Below are positions 23,763-35,601 of a stretch of 64,000 nucleotides of DNA, in pieces; position 1 is the stretch's first letter; each line of letters starts with the position of its first letter. This stretch comes from Glandiceps talaboti. Lineage: Eukaryota; Hemichordata; Enteropneusta; Spengelidae. Where the stretch lies: the NCBI RefSeq assembly GCF_964340395.1, contig NC_135552.1, forward strand, positions 13,023,194-13,087,193, in the 5' to 3' direction. A program made the translations under genes and the position numbers. Under the pieces are notes generated by a model that ran no database searches, was not told where the DNA came from, and saw only the letters and a list, made by a program, of their open reading frames with translations.

Positions 23763-24639
23763 GGAGTTGGTGTTATCATTGACATTACGTACCGTTACAA
23801 TTAATATAAATTCATATATCATTTCCGTACTCGAAATGGCTGCTGTTTATCAATGATTTTCTTTTAATCTCATATCTAGCTAGCGGTATTATCCTCCTAT
23901 ACGCACAAGTTAAGAATGGAAAACGTGCCAAATAGTATCTCCACTAACCACATATATGTAACAATAGCAATCATAATAGTTTATTTTCGGCATACGAAAA
24001 GTTCCGCTGGTGTCTATGGAATAATATGGTGAGCAAATTAAAGTTAATTATGTAATATGTAATGTGACAATATTACCATAAACAATCTTTGTTAATTCCA
24101 TTAAGCTTATCCGATCTTAAAATGTGCATAAACATTTCAATGTTGGATTTAGAAAAGTATAAGTTTATAGGCCTAATAATTAGCCGACTTGATATGAGGT
24201 TGTCATGACATGTTTATATTATTGTCATATTATTATTTGTAGTGTATGAATATCTTTAATTGTCTAATTATGTTCATTTTGAATCGATGGTTACAAACTA
24301 TGATTTGACGATGCAGAAGCTTTGAAAAGCGCATAGTTGCAAACAGAAGTTTGAGGGCGCACTTCAGTTAGGGTCTGCCTTTGCCTTCGGCTTCTACCCT
24401 TATTTCCGACATGGGCAATTACTTCAGTCCCTAGTTATATCTGCAGCATGCAAACTATAATACCCCATGTGTAGCATTCTATATATTGTGAATATACTAC
24501 TAGAGGAAAAAGTGACGTGATAGGAAGGTAAATTTTGACTGAGTTGTAAAAGATTTAGTGGAAAATTTTACATGATAACATTTCATAAACAAATCATGTG
24601 CTCGTACCGTTTGAATCCTTCAAGAGTTACCCGAAGTCT
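23763..24639. other. Intergenic DNA
   Basis: No coding sequence was recognised. It may include 5' parts of the decayed LINE that becomes recognisable from about 24640. Confidence 0.35.
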
Positions 24640-25080
24640 CTGCATGCACTTTTTGAAGCTCAACTGACGAAACCACTGCTCATCTTTTAGTTGAATGTGA
24701 ATTTATTGATATTATTTGGTGGGGTAAAGCCCTAGACTCTTGCCATATTTATCCACAAAACAGATTTTCGTAGTCGGAGATATTTCTTTCGGTATACTTT
24801 TAAACTATCTTTTACTAATCACAAAAAAGACAATATACTGTTTCAAATTAAGGACAGTTATTCACCTACAATCTTATAAAAGTAAATGTCCGTGTTGCAA
24901 AACAGATTGAGTTTTATGTTGCAAAAAGAAAAACTATAGCCCGCAGCATACTATGCACTGATGAGGAAACAAGTGGTTTAATCATGGAAGTATAAGGGGA
25001 AAACCTTAGTTTCATGAGCCATTGCAATTACTTGATTCCTTCAGCGTGCATTTTGTTTTGTGTTGTACTAAGTAAGCTGT
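24640..25080 (+). mobile_element. Decayed LINE fragment, C-terminal part of the reverse transcriptase
   Basis: Plus-strand reading gives DETTAHLLVECEFIDIIWWG, matching the typical 'E-T-x-x-H-L-x-x-E-C' zinc-binding C terminus of LINE-type reverse transcriptases, where H and the following C are metal ligands. Stops and frame changes follow. About 170 bases on, a KVNVRVAKQIEFYVAKRK segment resembles the basic end of such proteins. Upstream codons (SLCMHF) may hold the first cysteine in another frame. It is clearly dead. The clade was not assigned. Confidence 0.55.
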
Positions 25081-25954
25081 TGTTTCTCCTTGAATTATAA
25101 TTGAAAAAATCTTTAAAAACATCCACACAAAAAACCAAAATTATTCGATGTATTGCATCAGGGTTCTAGGCCTATATGTGTTCGAGCCTGATATCTTCGA
25201 TTCATATCTGATATTATAAAATAACTTTCTCTGTCATTCTGAGAGATCTGAAAACAATATTGTGCTATCGATCGAAGATAAGATTTCAACGTATGATTTA
25301 AATGTCACCGGTAGTGCAATTGAATGTCTGGAAAATGTTGCAATACATGCATTATAATATCAACGGATTTTTTGTGTGATTTTGAATTCAATAAAGTCGC
25401 ATGATGCGTCGACGGAGTAAATACATTGGGAATGTGCCTGCATATCAGAATTGGCAAAAGCAAATTATTTTAGCTCGTTTCGACTTTATTTATTTATGAT
25501 ATGCCAGACGCTCATGCGATTTCTTCTGGAGTAGCTTGCATACAATTATGAAGAGGGATATCATTTTTTATTACTTATTTATTTATTTTTGCTCTCAGTC
25601 TTAGACTGTATTTGAAAATATACGGTCTCATCTCTTGTGTACTATTTGCAAATTTGACATAATAATTCTGGCGCCTCGTTTATTAAAGTCTAATAAATAG
25701 TCATTATTCTGTGAACGCCATCTGAAAATCAATAACCGGCGCTTTTTGCTAATATTGACAGAGAAACCCAACAGTTCTGTTTCACTGAAACACGACCATC
25801 AGCGCGTTGTCGTTAAAAAGGCCCTAGTTTGTCCAGTTATTTGTTTGTATTTATATATTCATGAACAGAACATTTACGGAATCAATTTTAAAAAGGTTAT
25901 AATTAAATATGGATCAAAGTTCGATATTTATGTGTCTTTATTGTAAAAACCGCG
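25081..25954. other. Intergenic DNA upstream of the plus-strand gene
   Basis: AT-rich, no exon found. A short 66-residue frame at 25746-25946 runs into the promoter region and shows no recognisable domain. Confidence 0.35.
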
Positions 25955-26281
25955 GGAAGACAGTGGGCGGAGTTTCGTTTGTCAATCATTTTCCGAGCAT
26001 CATTTGCTGTTTATATTACAAAGCGTACACTAGCGTAGCAGAGGTGAGCCGTCATCAGCATCCATCTGTGAACGTACGTTTGCGTGGCAGTGATTCACTG
26101 ATTGTTTCTAGTCGATGAACGAGAGTTGTATCAGAACGGGTAATTGGCATTCCGTACAGTAGAGAATAGAATGTATTTGAACTTTCTGTGAACACACTGT
26201 GGAGAGATAAAAACATCACTTCATCGCTGATCACGAACGCAGCGCCGAGAACGTGACTTGGGGACTCGGGAGTCAGTGTCG
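25955..26281 (+). promoter_or_regulatory. CpG-rich promoter and leader of the plus-strand gene
   Basis: A GC box (GTGGGCGGAG) is at 25964-25972. CpG dinucleotides are dense from about 25950 to 26580, unlike the surrounding DNA. No convincing TATA box was seen. The first coding ATG lies at 26282 and the donor at 26314. A 138-residue antisense frame at 26055-26471 reflects the locally higher GC and is not supported by splice sites or composition. Confidence 0.5.
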
Positions 26282-26313
26282 ATGGCCGAATGGATTGCTT
26301 GCTTGGATAAACG
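26282..26313 (+). CDS. First coding exon of the plus-strand gene, product unknown
   Basis: The frame MAEWIACLDK plus two bases (CG) ends at ACG|GTAAGTG, a near-consensus donor. The ATG has T at -3 and G at +4, so its context is moderate. The phase 2 end matches the start of the exon at 28665, which supplies A to complete an arginine codon. The location at the downstream edge of a CpG-rich patch supports a first exon. Confidence 0.6.
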
Positions 26314-28664
26314 GTAAGTGTATGTACGTACCTGCACAATGATGAATGAATGAATGAATGAACGAACGTTGTTCCTGTGAACGCTGAATCATTGTCACGT
26401 ACAGTAGATTCACTCAGTGATGTTTGATGGACACGGTTTTGCCGTTTTTCGAACTCTGATATCGTTGTCATGGTTAAACGAGCGTATGAACGAAATGAAA
26501 CAATATCGCTGAGATCGATAAATAAAGCAGTGCGGCGGCGGTACGTACGGCGAGTTTACAAGAGTTCGATCGGCACGATAAAAAGAATCGCAAAACTGTC
26601 TTTATAATACCATGGATGTATTAGGAAAGACGTGTACGTAGGGTGCCAAATCCACGCTACCTGCTGTAAATGGTGTGGTAAAATCTGATGGCTTTTATGT
26701 CGTTGTAGCAATTTGAGGAACAGTGATGAGGGAAATCCTATTTTACAACGCCAATAAAAAGTACTATTACAGTTCCGTTGCAGTTCTTGGCGCCCTTCTC
26801 AAGACGTTTGGTGTTGAAGCGAGGCGCGGCTAGCTAGTCTGAGCTATACATATCTGAGATGTGTCCAAACGCTTTAGATTCAATTATTTGCCACAAGGTT
26901 TTTCTTCAAACGTTACAACTTACATGCAAAGGTTCAGTAACATAATTTGATTTCTTATGATGATTCATCAACAAAGAATTATGAAAAAAATAATCATTTG
27001 TGATTTGTCTTGTTTTCTTTGAAAGCAATTCAAGGGTGATAAAAAAAAAAGTCAGATCGCAGGTGCAGATACAGAGGGCTCTCCTCTTGCTCAAATATAC
27101 GAAAAGGGCAGCTGCAATGCATAGAAATATGGTAAGGAGTCCCAGGAAAGAGTGTGTTACAAAAGTATTTAAAGTGCGAAGAAACGAAAAAAAAATGTAT
27201 GTTTTGTATGTCTTGTCCCAGGGATTTTTTTCAGAAGAGGACTTCAAGATAGTTGGATATACTAAATACTATGGCCCCTGGTTTAATAGCCACGAAATTA
27301 TGGGGAGTTTTCCCTTTAAAGAGCTTTGTTTGACATTTATAAAATAAAATTAGACCTTTTGAGTTCGATGACTATTTTATCATTTTGACATTATCTGAAC
27401 TACTTGAAGTATGATTTCCCTTCATCTAGAGGAAACCCAATAGTTATGGTGACTCATCTTAGTATTAATAAGTGTTACTTTGGGTGTTCTCTGAGAACAC
27501 GGAAATTACAAGAGGGCTTAGTGCCAGCCGAGTTGTCTTGTTTTGCTTTGAGAGAACATAGAAATTACAAGAGGGCTTAGGGCACTAGTCATGTTGCCGT
27601 GTTCTAAAACAACACGGAAATCACAGGACTCGGCACTCCTGTTACCTAGTCCATGGAGAGAACACAGAAATCCCAAAAGGGGTTTAGTACCCATTTGCTT
27701 TCACTAATAGGGAGAACACGCAAATCACAAGAGGGAATTAAATAAACCCAACACTTTACATATTTCAGTAGTCTTCATTTCATTATTTTTCCATATTTTA
27801 GTGTATGAAATTTTCTTTTTCACTATTATTTCCCATTTTAAGAAACCCCACCATGATTGCACTCTTTGAACAGCATATTTTAAAAGACATCTCAGTATGT
27901 CGAATAATCGATCACTCCAATAGCTAAATTGAGTTGTCTTGTGAAAACATGAAGTTAAGGGACAAAACTACCATGATAAATTCCATTACAGTTCTTTTGT
28001 CCAAAAAAAGTATGACTCAATAGAAGTAAGGAAATGATTAACTCTAAGAACCAGAAATTGAACAACACACATGATCAGGTTACTTTAGAATATTTTCACA
28101 ACTAAAGAGTCTATGTAAGAATCTTAGAGATGAACAACCTAAATCTTCTATTACTGGATATCAGTGCACAATCACTAACAAATTTGAAAGAAGTATACAG
28201 AAATATGTTACTTTGTTGTTTTTGCGTTTTGATTTTAAATTCAACAAATTTTATTCATTATTTTTTTAATAGCCATTCTGCCAGAAAATCTCATGCTTAG
28301 AAAGACAGCTGTAGTTTACCAATACTTTGGATCAAAAAAAAAGAAAAAGAAAAGAAAAAAATGAAATTACTAGATTTTTTAATAAGCAAGTAGTGTATGC
28401 TAGTAACAGTCCCTTTAGCAATAGGTGTACAAGTCAAACTTCATAATTGCGAAATAGTTTGTCAGGTTTAGAAATTATTTTACATTGCTCTCTGATTGAT
28501 TTATTAGAGGGGGGAAGCATTTATAAATGTTTGTTGTTTGATCCAAGAGACACATGTTAAAATATCTCTCCACCTTGTTAATCCGAGCCCACCTCCTCAA
28601 ACAAGGAAACAAGGGTGCCAATCTCTTGTACCTTGTAATTTCCATGCACTCTCATGGTACACAG
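26314..28664. other. First intron of the plus-strand gene
   Basis: Bounded by GTAAGT at 26314 and an AG at 28663. It starts in CpG-rich DNA and becomes AT-rich. It contains a (GAAT)/(GAAC) run at 26342-26366 and the repeat at 27485-27745. The frames at 27000-27347 have no splice borders that fit. Confidence 0.55.
27485..27745 (+). repeat. Degenerate tandem repeat, about 60-65 bp unit, four to five units
   Basis: The phrase GAGAACACGGAAATTACAAG, followed by AGGGCTTAG, occurs near 27491, 27551, 27611, 27658 and 27710 with increasing divergence. The first unit begins with the palindrome GTTCTCTGAGAAC. It lies in the first intron of the plus-strand gene. Confidence 0.7.
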
Positions 28665-28870
28665 ACTCACCGATGCTTGGTATGAGGAAAATGATACTAA
28701 TACTCCAAGCATTCGTTTTATGCAAATCGAAATTGCACCAACCCACCTTATCCAAGGTTCTCTTTTCCCAATTTACAATCCTAAATACAGAAGGTATTCG
28801 TTATCGTGCTCTGAGCTTTCTTGTGAAAATTTCAGTGAGAACACTGCAACTTGTGAATTAAAAGAGGAAG
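28665..28870 (+). CDS. Second coding exon of the plus-strand gene, product unknown
   Basis: The exon is 206 bases between CATGGTACACAG and GAGGAAG|GTATAA. Starting in phase 2 from the exon at 26282-26313 it reads 68 residues plus one base. It begins LTDAWYEENDTNTPSIRFMQ, continues through IEIAPTHLIQGSLFPIYNPK and ends with a cysteine-bearing, acidic stretch (SCSELSC...CELKEE). The protein so far has about 79 residues, no signal peptide and no membrane segment, so a soluble cytosolic protein is the simplest guess. Two other frames are also open here, one for 107 residues, but only this one fits the splice phases. The family is not recognised. Confidence 0.6.
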
Positions 28871-30673
28871 GTATAATCTGAATAACTGTAACACTAAAGG
28901 ATGGTATGTGCAGGTTCAATGTTAACTGCTTCCAAGACGTAATTTTTATTGTCTCCTAAAAAAATAAGAATTAGATGTTGTAATAAAAGTCACACCAAAT
29001 TGACTTGAAGACAAGTTATTGAATACATTGTAATATCACCAATCTGTGTGTTGAGATGTAAATGTGGAATTTTACAGTTTTACTTTAAAAATTTCTTTAT
29101 GTGGTAAGTTTGTTTTATTGTAATGAACTCAATGATGATTGGCTTAGCCAACTTAGAGGTGACGTTGAGAAACTGAGGTTGGTTAAAAAGAAAACTTGCA
29201 CCCCCCCCCCCCCCCCCCAATAAAAAACACTAAACCCAACAACCGAAACAAAACAAAACAAAAACAAACAAACAACAACAAAACCCTTTAAAAAAACGCT
29301 AAAAAACCCAAATAAATAGACAGAAATTTATATTTTTGTAAATTCAATAACATCGCGAGGGTATGTGATACCTGTTGTCATTCAACTCTCATCGTAAAAT
29401 CACAGGGCTCGAGCTCCTTGCAGCACCGTCCAAAATGTACCATGAATTGACTGTGATGGGTAATTTTAATTCATCAGCCAAAAAAAAAATGTGGTTTGGC
29501 TTGTTAGAACGTCACCAGCCCTGACTCAGGTGTATCTTATAGCCTATGCGTGTGAGTATTACTTTAACATGCAGACGTACTGGTACATGTTATCACATTT
29601 AGGGCTCAGATTCTCATAAAAAATGTAGACACGAACAATACCACAGTTAACACATTTTGAATACAAGTTTTGTGAGGTTGTATTATTTCTCACCTACTTA
29701 CAGCTAGTCACGCATCTATACATGTAGCTTCAACTTTTTATTAGATTGTCTACATTTTCTGATTAATTTTGTAAAGTGTGAGAATTTGTCTCGTTTGTTC
29801 AGACACCATTTCCTAATTCGATTATAAAAATGATCTATTATTTTGTTTGAATCGCAAATAAAATTTTAGATGTACATGTTAACAGAAACGCGACAGAAGG
29901 TCAACCTTTCAAATGTATCGCACTATAATTTGATAAAAAATGTGGTGTTTGGCTGTCTCAAAATTAAATCACTAAAAGTGGGTGCGTATACAACTGCTAA
30001 TATTTAGTTTGATTTGAAATTGGAAAGTTAGTGCAGAGAGTTGAGAAGTTTTAGTGGAAATTATTATGTTATGCACTGAGGTTGATCAGCTGAAGTGCAG
30101 CAATGCCCTTTATAAAAGTCAAAATGTCTTGTTATGGATCAAAGTGATAGTTTGTTTGGTAGTCATAACAGAAACAATCTACTGTCGTGCGCAATTTTTT
30201 TTTTTAGCTCATGTGACAAAATAACGCGTTACTAAAAGAGTGTACACAACAACACATCTTAATTGCAACTTTGGGTGCATCATGTACAAGAAATTAATAG
30301 TCAGGGCATTAATGGCAATGTGTCAAATTGACTACTTGACAACAGGATGTCTAAAGGCTATTAAGGTAAACACTAGTAGAGAATGATCTATCAATGATCT
30401 GTCAATCTATTGAAAAAGACTGAAGTGTGCAGTCGAAAATTTCAGATAAAATTTTCAAGTTTGTGTTTGGAACAAAAATTCAACTTGATACTAACAAAAA
30501 TGAATTTCCATTTGAAGACTAGTGGCTGACCTTGGATGAAAGGTCAGTGCACTTTACAGAATGACCTCGCAGGTGCCAAATTTTCATCTACTTGATGGGT
30601 AACTTCCAACTATGAGTTTTCATATAATTCAGGAATGAAGAGGCAATGATGATTTACAGTTGTGTTTGAGTCA

Positions 30674-30712
30674 GTTATACCATAGACCCTACTCATGTAG
30701 TGTCTATGGTTA
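30674..30712. repeat. Short hairpin with 12-bp arms
   Basis: TATACCATAGAC and GTCTATGGTTATA face each other across a loop of about 14 bases that itself contains ACTCATGTAGT. The arms are near perfect. It lies about 80 bases before the larger foldback at 30787-30943. Confidence 0.6.
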
Positions 30713-30786
30713 TACTTTGGAACTTTTTACACATGTTTTTGAAACTAATAAAGAGTGGAAAAATATGGAAAAAACAACGTTTAGAT

Positions 30787-30943
30787 GTTATTCCTAATAT
30801 TTTTCTTTGTTCTGCCGAGGAAAATATGAGTCACCTAAGGGGCCTTTGTCACTACATGTATATCATCTAGCGACTCGTAGTTACGAAACCCCTTAGGTCA
30901 GGAATATTTTCCGGCTGAATGAAGAAAAATATTGGAGAATAAC
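30787..30943. mobile_element. Foldback element, 157 bp, arms of about 65 bp
   Basis: The left arm begins GTTATTCCTAATATTTTTCT and the complement of the right arm begins GTTATTCTCCAATATTTTTC. They continue together through CTGCCGAGGAAAATAT or AGCCGGAAAATATT, then ACCTAAGGGG. The pair covers nearly the whole element with a short centre, so a transcript would fold into one long imperfect hairpin. It could be a MITE or a hairpin RNA source. Confidence 0.65.
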
Positions 30944-32894
30944 ATAATGTAATTATACCAGTGGCAGTAACATGAAAGAAAATCATGGAAAGTAAAGACA
31001 ATTTTTAACATTTGGATTCATATTTCAAACACATTAGAACCAGTGGCGTAGACATAGATGTACGTTGTCGTGACATAGAATGAGCGGGGTATAAATTCCA
31101 TATTTTTTGTTCAACTTGGCATGTGCATGGTATAATGATCAAGGTATTTGTTTACAATAGTTAATATGCTTTTAAATTATTAGTTTTCATGAACTTTTCT
31201 CTTTGTCTTTGAAACTATAGCAATTTAAGTGTAGTGCAAAGAAAAGGGAATAATGCAAGAAAAAACATAAAATTGATTACAATTTTTGTTGAGATTAGAT
31301 CTGCTATATCTATGAAATCTTTGTACAGGGACTTGTAAATAAAATATACATTCATGTGACTTTTTAAAAAAATATTTATTTTTAAATTTTTTTATTAATT
31401 ATAAGGATATGATACAAAATACAAGCAAACAAAAGTGAAAAGAAAACGATAAAAAAATCCAGAAAAGGACACATCATCGCACTAACAAAAGAGTGAAGGA
31501 CGGTGACATATTGTATTTACTGATGCAGTTTCTATATTTTGTAAATTAGTAACACCACAGTATTTAAGTAATTATTGTAGGAGATAATTCACTCGCATAC
31601 AACAGTGATAATGATGCAAGATTGAATTTTCATGGACTGTGGATTCATAGTTACTAATGAAAATTGCTGCTCACAGTCAAAAAAAAAAAACGATTTGCCA
31701 AGATGTCATAAAAATTTTGGATTCAATTCCAATAAATTTTGTAACTCTATGATTAGAAATTGTCATGTGATTGATGATATTGTTTTTATGTCAATAAATC
31801 AGAAAAGAGAGCGACTTACAGAGTAAAAAAAAATGATGCTGGTGAGATGTTAGCGAAAATTTAGCATTCATTTCTAAGAAATTGTCTAACCCCCCCCCCC
31901 ACCCCCATGAGTAGAAATTTTCATGAGTAATTGATAATATTGTTTTATGTCAAGAAATAAGAATCACTAGAATTAATCACCCCTTGTGGAAAAATTCACT
32001 GATAGGCGTAGATTTGTATATTCTGTGATATACATAAATTATTCATGTGTTTCCAAGAAAAATGCAGTCACTATAAACTGAAGATTCCAAGATTGAAAGA
32101 TAGAGTATGTGAAGGCTCATTTCAACTCTGATGATTAGTAAATGTTGTTTCTATGAAATCAATGAAGTTATCAAATTATGCGTCATATGATGGATCAAAA
32201 TTTGAAATTCTCTGATATCCCCAGAATTGAGGCTCCTTGGGGGCTTTATACAGCAGTGGGTCCTACCCCTATGATTTTATGGAAAATATAAACCAGTGCA
32301 ATGGTTTTACTATAACGTTCAAGTTGGGGAAACCTGTAAGAGAGTAGAAAAGGAAAAATCAGTTAAAACTGAGACATAGATACATTTGCCCCAGCAAAAT
32401 ACGTAGGGAACTCAGGTAGATGTTAATACCTAGCATGGCATTGAATATAGGTTACCTTTGGTAATATGCTAATTAACAATACAGTGACCTTTTGTTATGC
32501 TAATTATGTAAAATTGATATCAGTTTCTATGGAGATTACTGATCAGTGTCTCAATCTGTATGACAAACTAAGAAATGACGAGTGTTCACGTAATGATTCA
32601 GTTCTATTCATGTCATGGTAATGTTACAGATTTTGTAATATCTTAGGTATATGATACTAGAAACTAATCCTCTGGCTATTATAACATCAAAACCTTCACA
32701 AATATTGTACAGTATCTTACTCGATTACATCAAGGTCAGATTTCTTTTTGTGTAAATTTGTCTAAATATGGCTTGCATTGGTTCTTTTTTTTTTGTATCA
32801 TATTCTTCGTAAAATTTCAAGAAGTCCACAGTACAATTTTTAAAATTGTATTTACTATATCTGCTTTGGCTTGTGACTAAATTTATTGCCAAAT

Positions 32895-32896
32895 AA

Positions 32897-32931
<35 letters not shown>

Positions 32932-32935
32932 TAAT
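32895..32935 (+). repeat. AATAAA followed by (AATC)n
   Basis: CCAAATAAAATCAATCAATC continues for about nine units. An AATAAA followed directly by a short tandem tail is typical of CR1/L2-like LINE 3' ends, but the coding part was not recognised upstream. Confidence 0.6.
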
Positions 32936-33519
32936 CACATTTCTTGTTATGTAAATTTTACAAAATTTTGTGTTTCTTTATTTGTAATATTTTTGTTCTT
33001 CATTTGTTACCTACAAAGTTAATTATACTATATTTCACTCTAGAAATTGTTAAATGCATCAATATCGTAACGTCTCCTATGGTTTTAGTTTGAAAAAGAG
33101 AAAAGATTCCTGTGAGACTTACTAAATGATAGATGGCTCAGTTGGGAAAAGGAAGATGGAAACTAGGCCTCCTTTTTGATATGTACCTCAGTATATTGCA
33201 TCTAGTACATGCAGTAGTTCAGTTATAGTAACAGCCTCAAAGTCACGGTTTGAGAGAAAATTTCTGTTCCAAAAAATAGCTTGTTTGCTTGATGCTCTTG
33301 TGAAAATGAAAAATGGACCTTGAGAAATACATATTATTGAATACGAGAATGAATCATGGACTCTGCCATTGGTTTGTAGTTACAAATGAAAATTTCTACT
33401 CGCAGTCAAAAAAATTCACACAGATCCCAAATTTTTCGTTGACATCACATTCGTATCTTACATTCCTGACAGTTGTGTTGAAAATTTATGATTTGATAAA
33501 TCTTTTTGGAAAACAACTT

Positions 33520-33760
33520 TTAAAGTTTTGCTGACATCTTGGTAGTACGGACAATGTTAAGTACATTCCTGATGATGCTGAAAATTTGGAATTTGCTGCC
33601 AATCTTTTTGAAAACAACTCACAAATTTTTGCTGACATCTTTGCTGAATGTAGTACACTCCTGATGATGCTGAAAATTTGGAATTTGTTGTCAAATATTT
33701 CTCCCAAATTTTTGCCGACATCTTTGTTGAATGAAGTACATTCCTGAAATTTCCCACACA
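33520..33760 (+). repeat. Tandem repeat, about 100-bp unit, nearly three units
   Basis: The phrase TTTTTGCTGACATCTTTGCT, followed by GAATGTAGTACAYTCCTGATGATGCTG-like sequence and AAAATTTGGAATTTG, recurs at about 33525, 33630 and 33710. The minus-strand frames across it repeat the same peptide, as expected of a tandem repeat. Confidence 0.75.
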
Positions 33761-33888
33761 ATTGCTATTTACGATAAAATGTACATCTCAGCTATACGCG
33801 AATATATCCAGTGTTTGACATACTAATTGTTATGCGTGACACATCATTATAAACCAGGTGACTATAAGTAAAGGGTGAAACGTTTCAG

Positions 33889-33907
33889 TTTACCCAATGG
33901 TTGTCAG
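33889..33907 (+). CDS. Candidate 19-base micro-exon of the plus-strand gene
   Basis: It lies between AACGTTTCAG and a consensus donor CAG|GTAAGT. It is open when entered in phase 1, as the exon at 28665-28870 leaves it, and yields V-Y-P-M-V-V plus two bases. It leaves in phase 2, which is the phase needed by the terminal exon at 50886. The donor is strong and the acceptor tract is weak. Without transcript data this stays tentative, and other exons may lie between. Confidence 0.3.
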
Positions 33908-34293
33908 GTAAGTTATTTATGTTGTAGGGCTGCATGAATGGCTGACTGTAACACCAGCTCAATATCTGACGCCATTTAAATCAATACTAATGTTGGTATT
34001 AAAATGTGCTTTTCATTAACTATTGATTGAACAATATCATTTGTGACACTGCATGAGATTTATGTGTTTATTATCGTACTCAGTGAAGCTGCAACAAATG
34101 AGATAGCGATACATTTATGATTTGGAGAAAATAATGTAAATCTAACACATGGCAGTTTACAGTTTATTCTGTTAACATTATCAATTTATATACATTCAAT
34201 TGACACGAGTACTGTTGAACGTGATCATAACGAGACAATTTTTAAAAGATTATATTTCTTCAAAATATAGGTCACAAGATCGCTAAAATAATG

Positions 34294-34633
34294 TTAGGTG
34301 AAAAAAAAATTGTGTTTCTGATTACATGGGGAATAGGGTAGGTGGTTGGGATTTATTTAACTTTGTCTGTCTAATTTTCTTTTATTTTTTGAAAAATATT
34401 GCTTCGAATCAAAACCAAAAAAATGTCGGTCAGAATGCCCCCTCTGTGATACTTTCATGAAATATGTACAGGTATCACGGGGGGGAAGAAAACAGACATG
34501 TAAGAAGGTCAAGAAGACAAAGGAGTTCTTGTCTTTTTGTTTTAAATGTTTGAAAAAAAAATGTTTAGGTCGGCAGTTTAAACTAGGGATGGTTGGGTTA
34601 TCAGAAACACACAATTTTTTTAATTTTGCCTTA
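34294..34633 (+). mobile_element. TIR family 'AGGCCTAAT', copy 1 (divergent)
   Basis: The left end reads TTAGGTGAAAAAAAAATTGT, then GTTTCTGATTAC. The complement of the right end reads TAAGGCAAAATTAAAAAAAT, then TGTGTGTTTCTGATAACC. The right part carries GGTCGGCAG as in the other copies, while the centre differs, with its own inverted pair around GGTTTTGATTCGAAGCA. It is 340 bp with no coding frame. Confidence 0.65.
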
Positions 34634-35268
34634 TTCATTTAGTGACATATGTTTATACTGTAAAAAATGCAGACATATGTAAATATTGTAAAAGTGAAAA
34701 CATATGCTTAATAATATAAATATGATGTAGATGCTTTAAAATTAATAGATGAATTAATAAATGTAGCTTTAATGTATTCAAAAATATGCAAATTGAAATA
34801 ATTATATCATGTGTGAATTGATTAATGGATAAATGTACAATTTGTATTTTTACAATTTTTGTTATTAAAATTATGAAAATGAAATAAAGCTATTCATGAA
34901 TTTAACAAATGAATAAATAAAATATTACAATTTAATTTAATTTAAAAAACTATGAATATGGAAATTAAATTAATAGATACATGCAATTTTTGGATGAATC
35001 CAATCATATCATAAAACCATTTGATTTCAACTACACTGCTACAGATGTTAAAGTTACTAGTAATGATTAACATGTTTCAATATATTTAGTACAAATAATA
35101 AGTCTTAATATAAAACTAACATAACACAGGAAAATAATCAGATCTAACTCATGGTGCTATATTACTATATTTACATGGCATTACTCTCAATGTGATAAGT
35201 TTGTTTTGTCAAAATTGGTAATCAATTTGGACTAATGATATGCAAGTTCTTTGTACACATAGTATATT

Positions 35269-35601
35269 TTAGGTGTAATAAAAAAAAATTGCGTGGTTCC
35301 AATTACATTCAATTTTAGAATAGGTGAGGTAGATAGATTTTTTATTTTATTTTATTATATTTTTTTTTCATGTGTGTGTCTAGTTCAGGTTTTCCATTGT
35401 TTTCCATATGGTATTTGTGTTGTTTATTTTATCAAATGTACAGCCATTACAGATTGGAAGAATAGTTTTATATTGTCTTTTTAAGGTGATGTCACTTTCT
35501 GCATCCACTATTTCTCCTGAAACTTCACAATTTTTGTGATTTTATTCTTTTTTTCTTGAATACGTAAAAAAAAAGTTTAGGGTCGGCAGTGAAAAAATTC
35601 A
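35269..35601 (+). mobile_element. TIR family 'AGGCCTAAT', copy 2
   Basis: The left end is TTAGGTGTAATAAAAAAAAA, then TTGCGTGGTTCC. The interior shares with copies 3 and 4 the phrases GTACAGCCATTACAGATTGG, CTGCATCCACTATTTCT and CTTCACAATTTTTGTGATTT. It ends in GGTCGGCAGTGAAAAA, where the right TIR appears lost. Confidence 0.75.

Larger units (their letters stand above)
28871..33888. other. Intron of the plus-strand gene (inferred)
   Basis: It holds a poly(C) run at 29199-29218 followed by A/C-rich low-complexity DNA to about 29330, the hairpins at 30674-30943, an (AATC)n run and a tandem repeat. A GATTCATAGTTACTAATGAA phrase at 31643 recurs in altered form near 33371, each followed by CAGTCAAAAAAA, a dispersed repeat. 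A possible 21-base exon at 32394-32414 was seen but is too weak to call. Confidence 0.4.

Noticed and set aside
26055-26471. 138-residue minus-strand frame near the plus-strand promoter
   Set aside because: It spans a promoter, a first exon and a donor of the opposite strand, has no domain, and is explained by locally higher GC.
28538-28861. 107-residue frame overlapping the second exon of the plus-strand gene
   Set aside because: It is in a different frame from the one that fits the splice phases, and its start has no acceptor or promoter context.
32394-32414. 21-base exon candidate between CCCCAG and GTAGAT
   Set aside because: The phase fits (1 to 1) but the donor is poor and the exon too short to support without reads.
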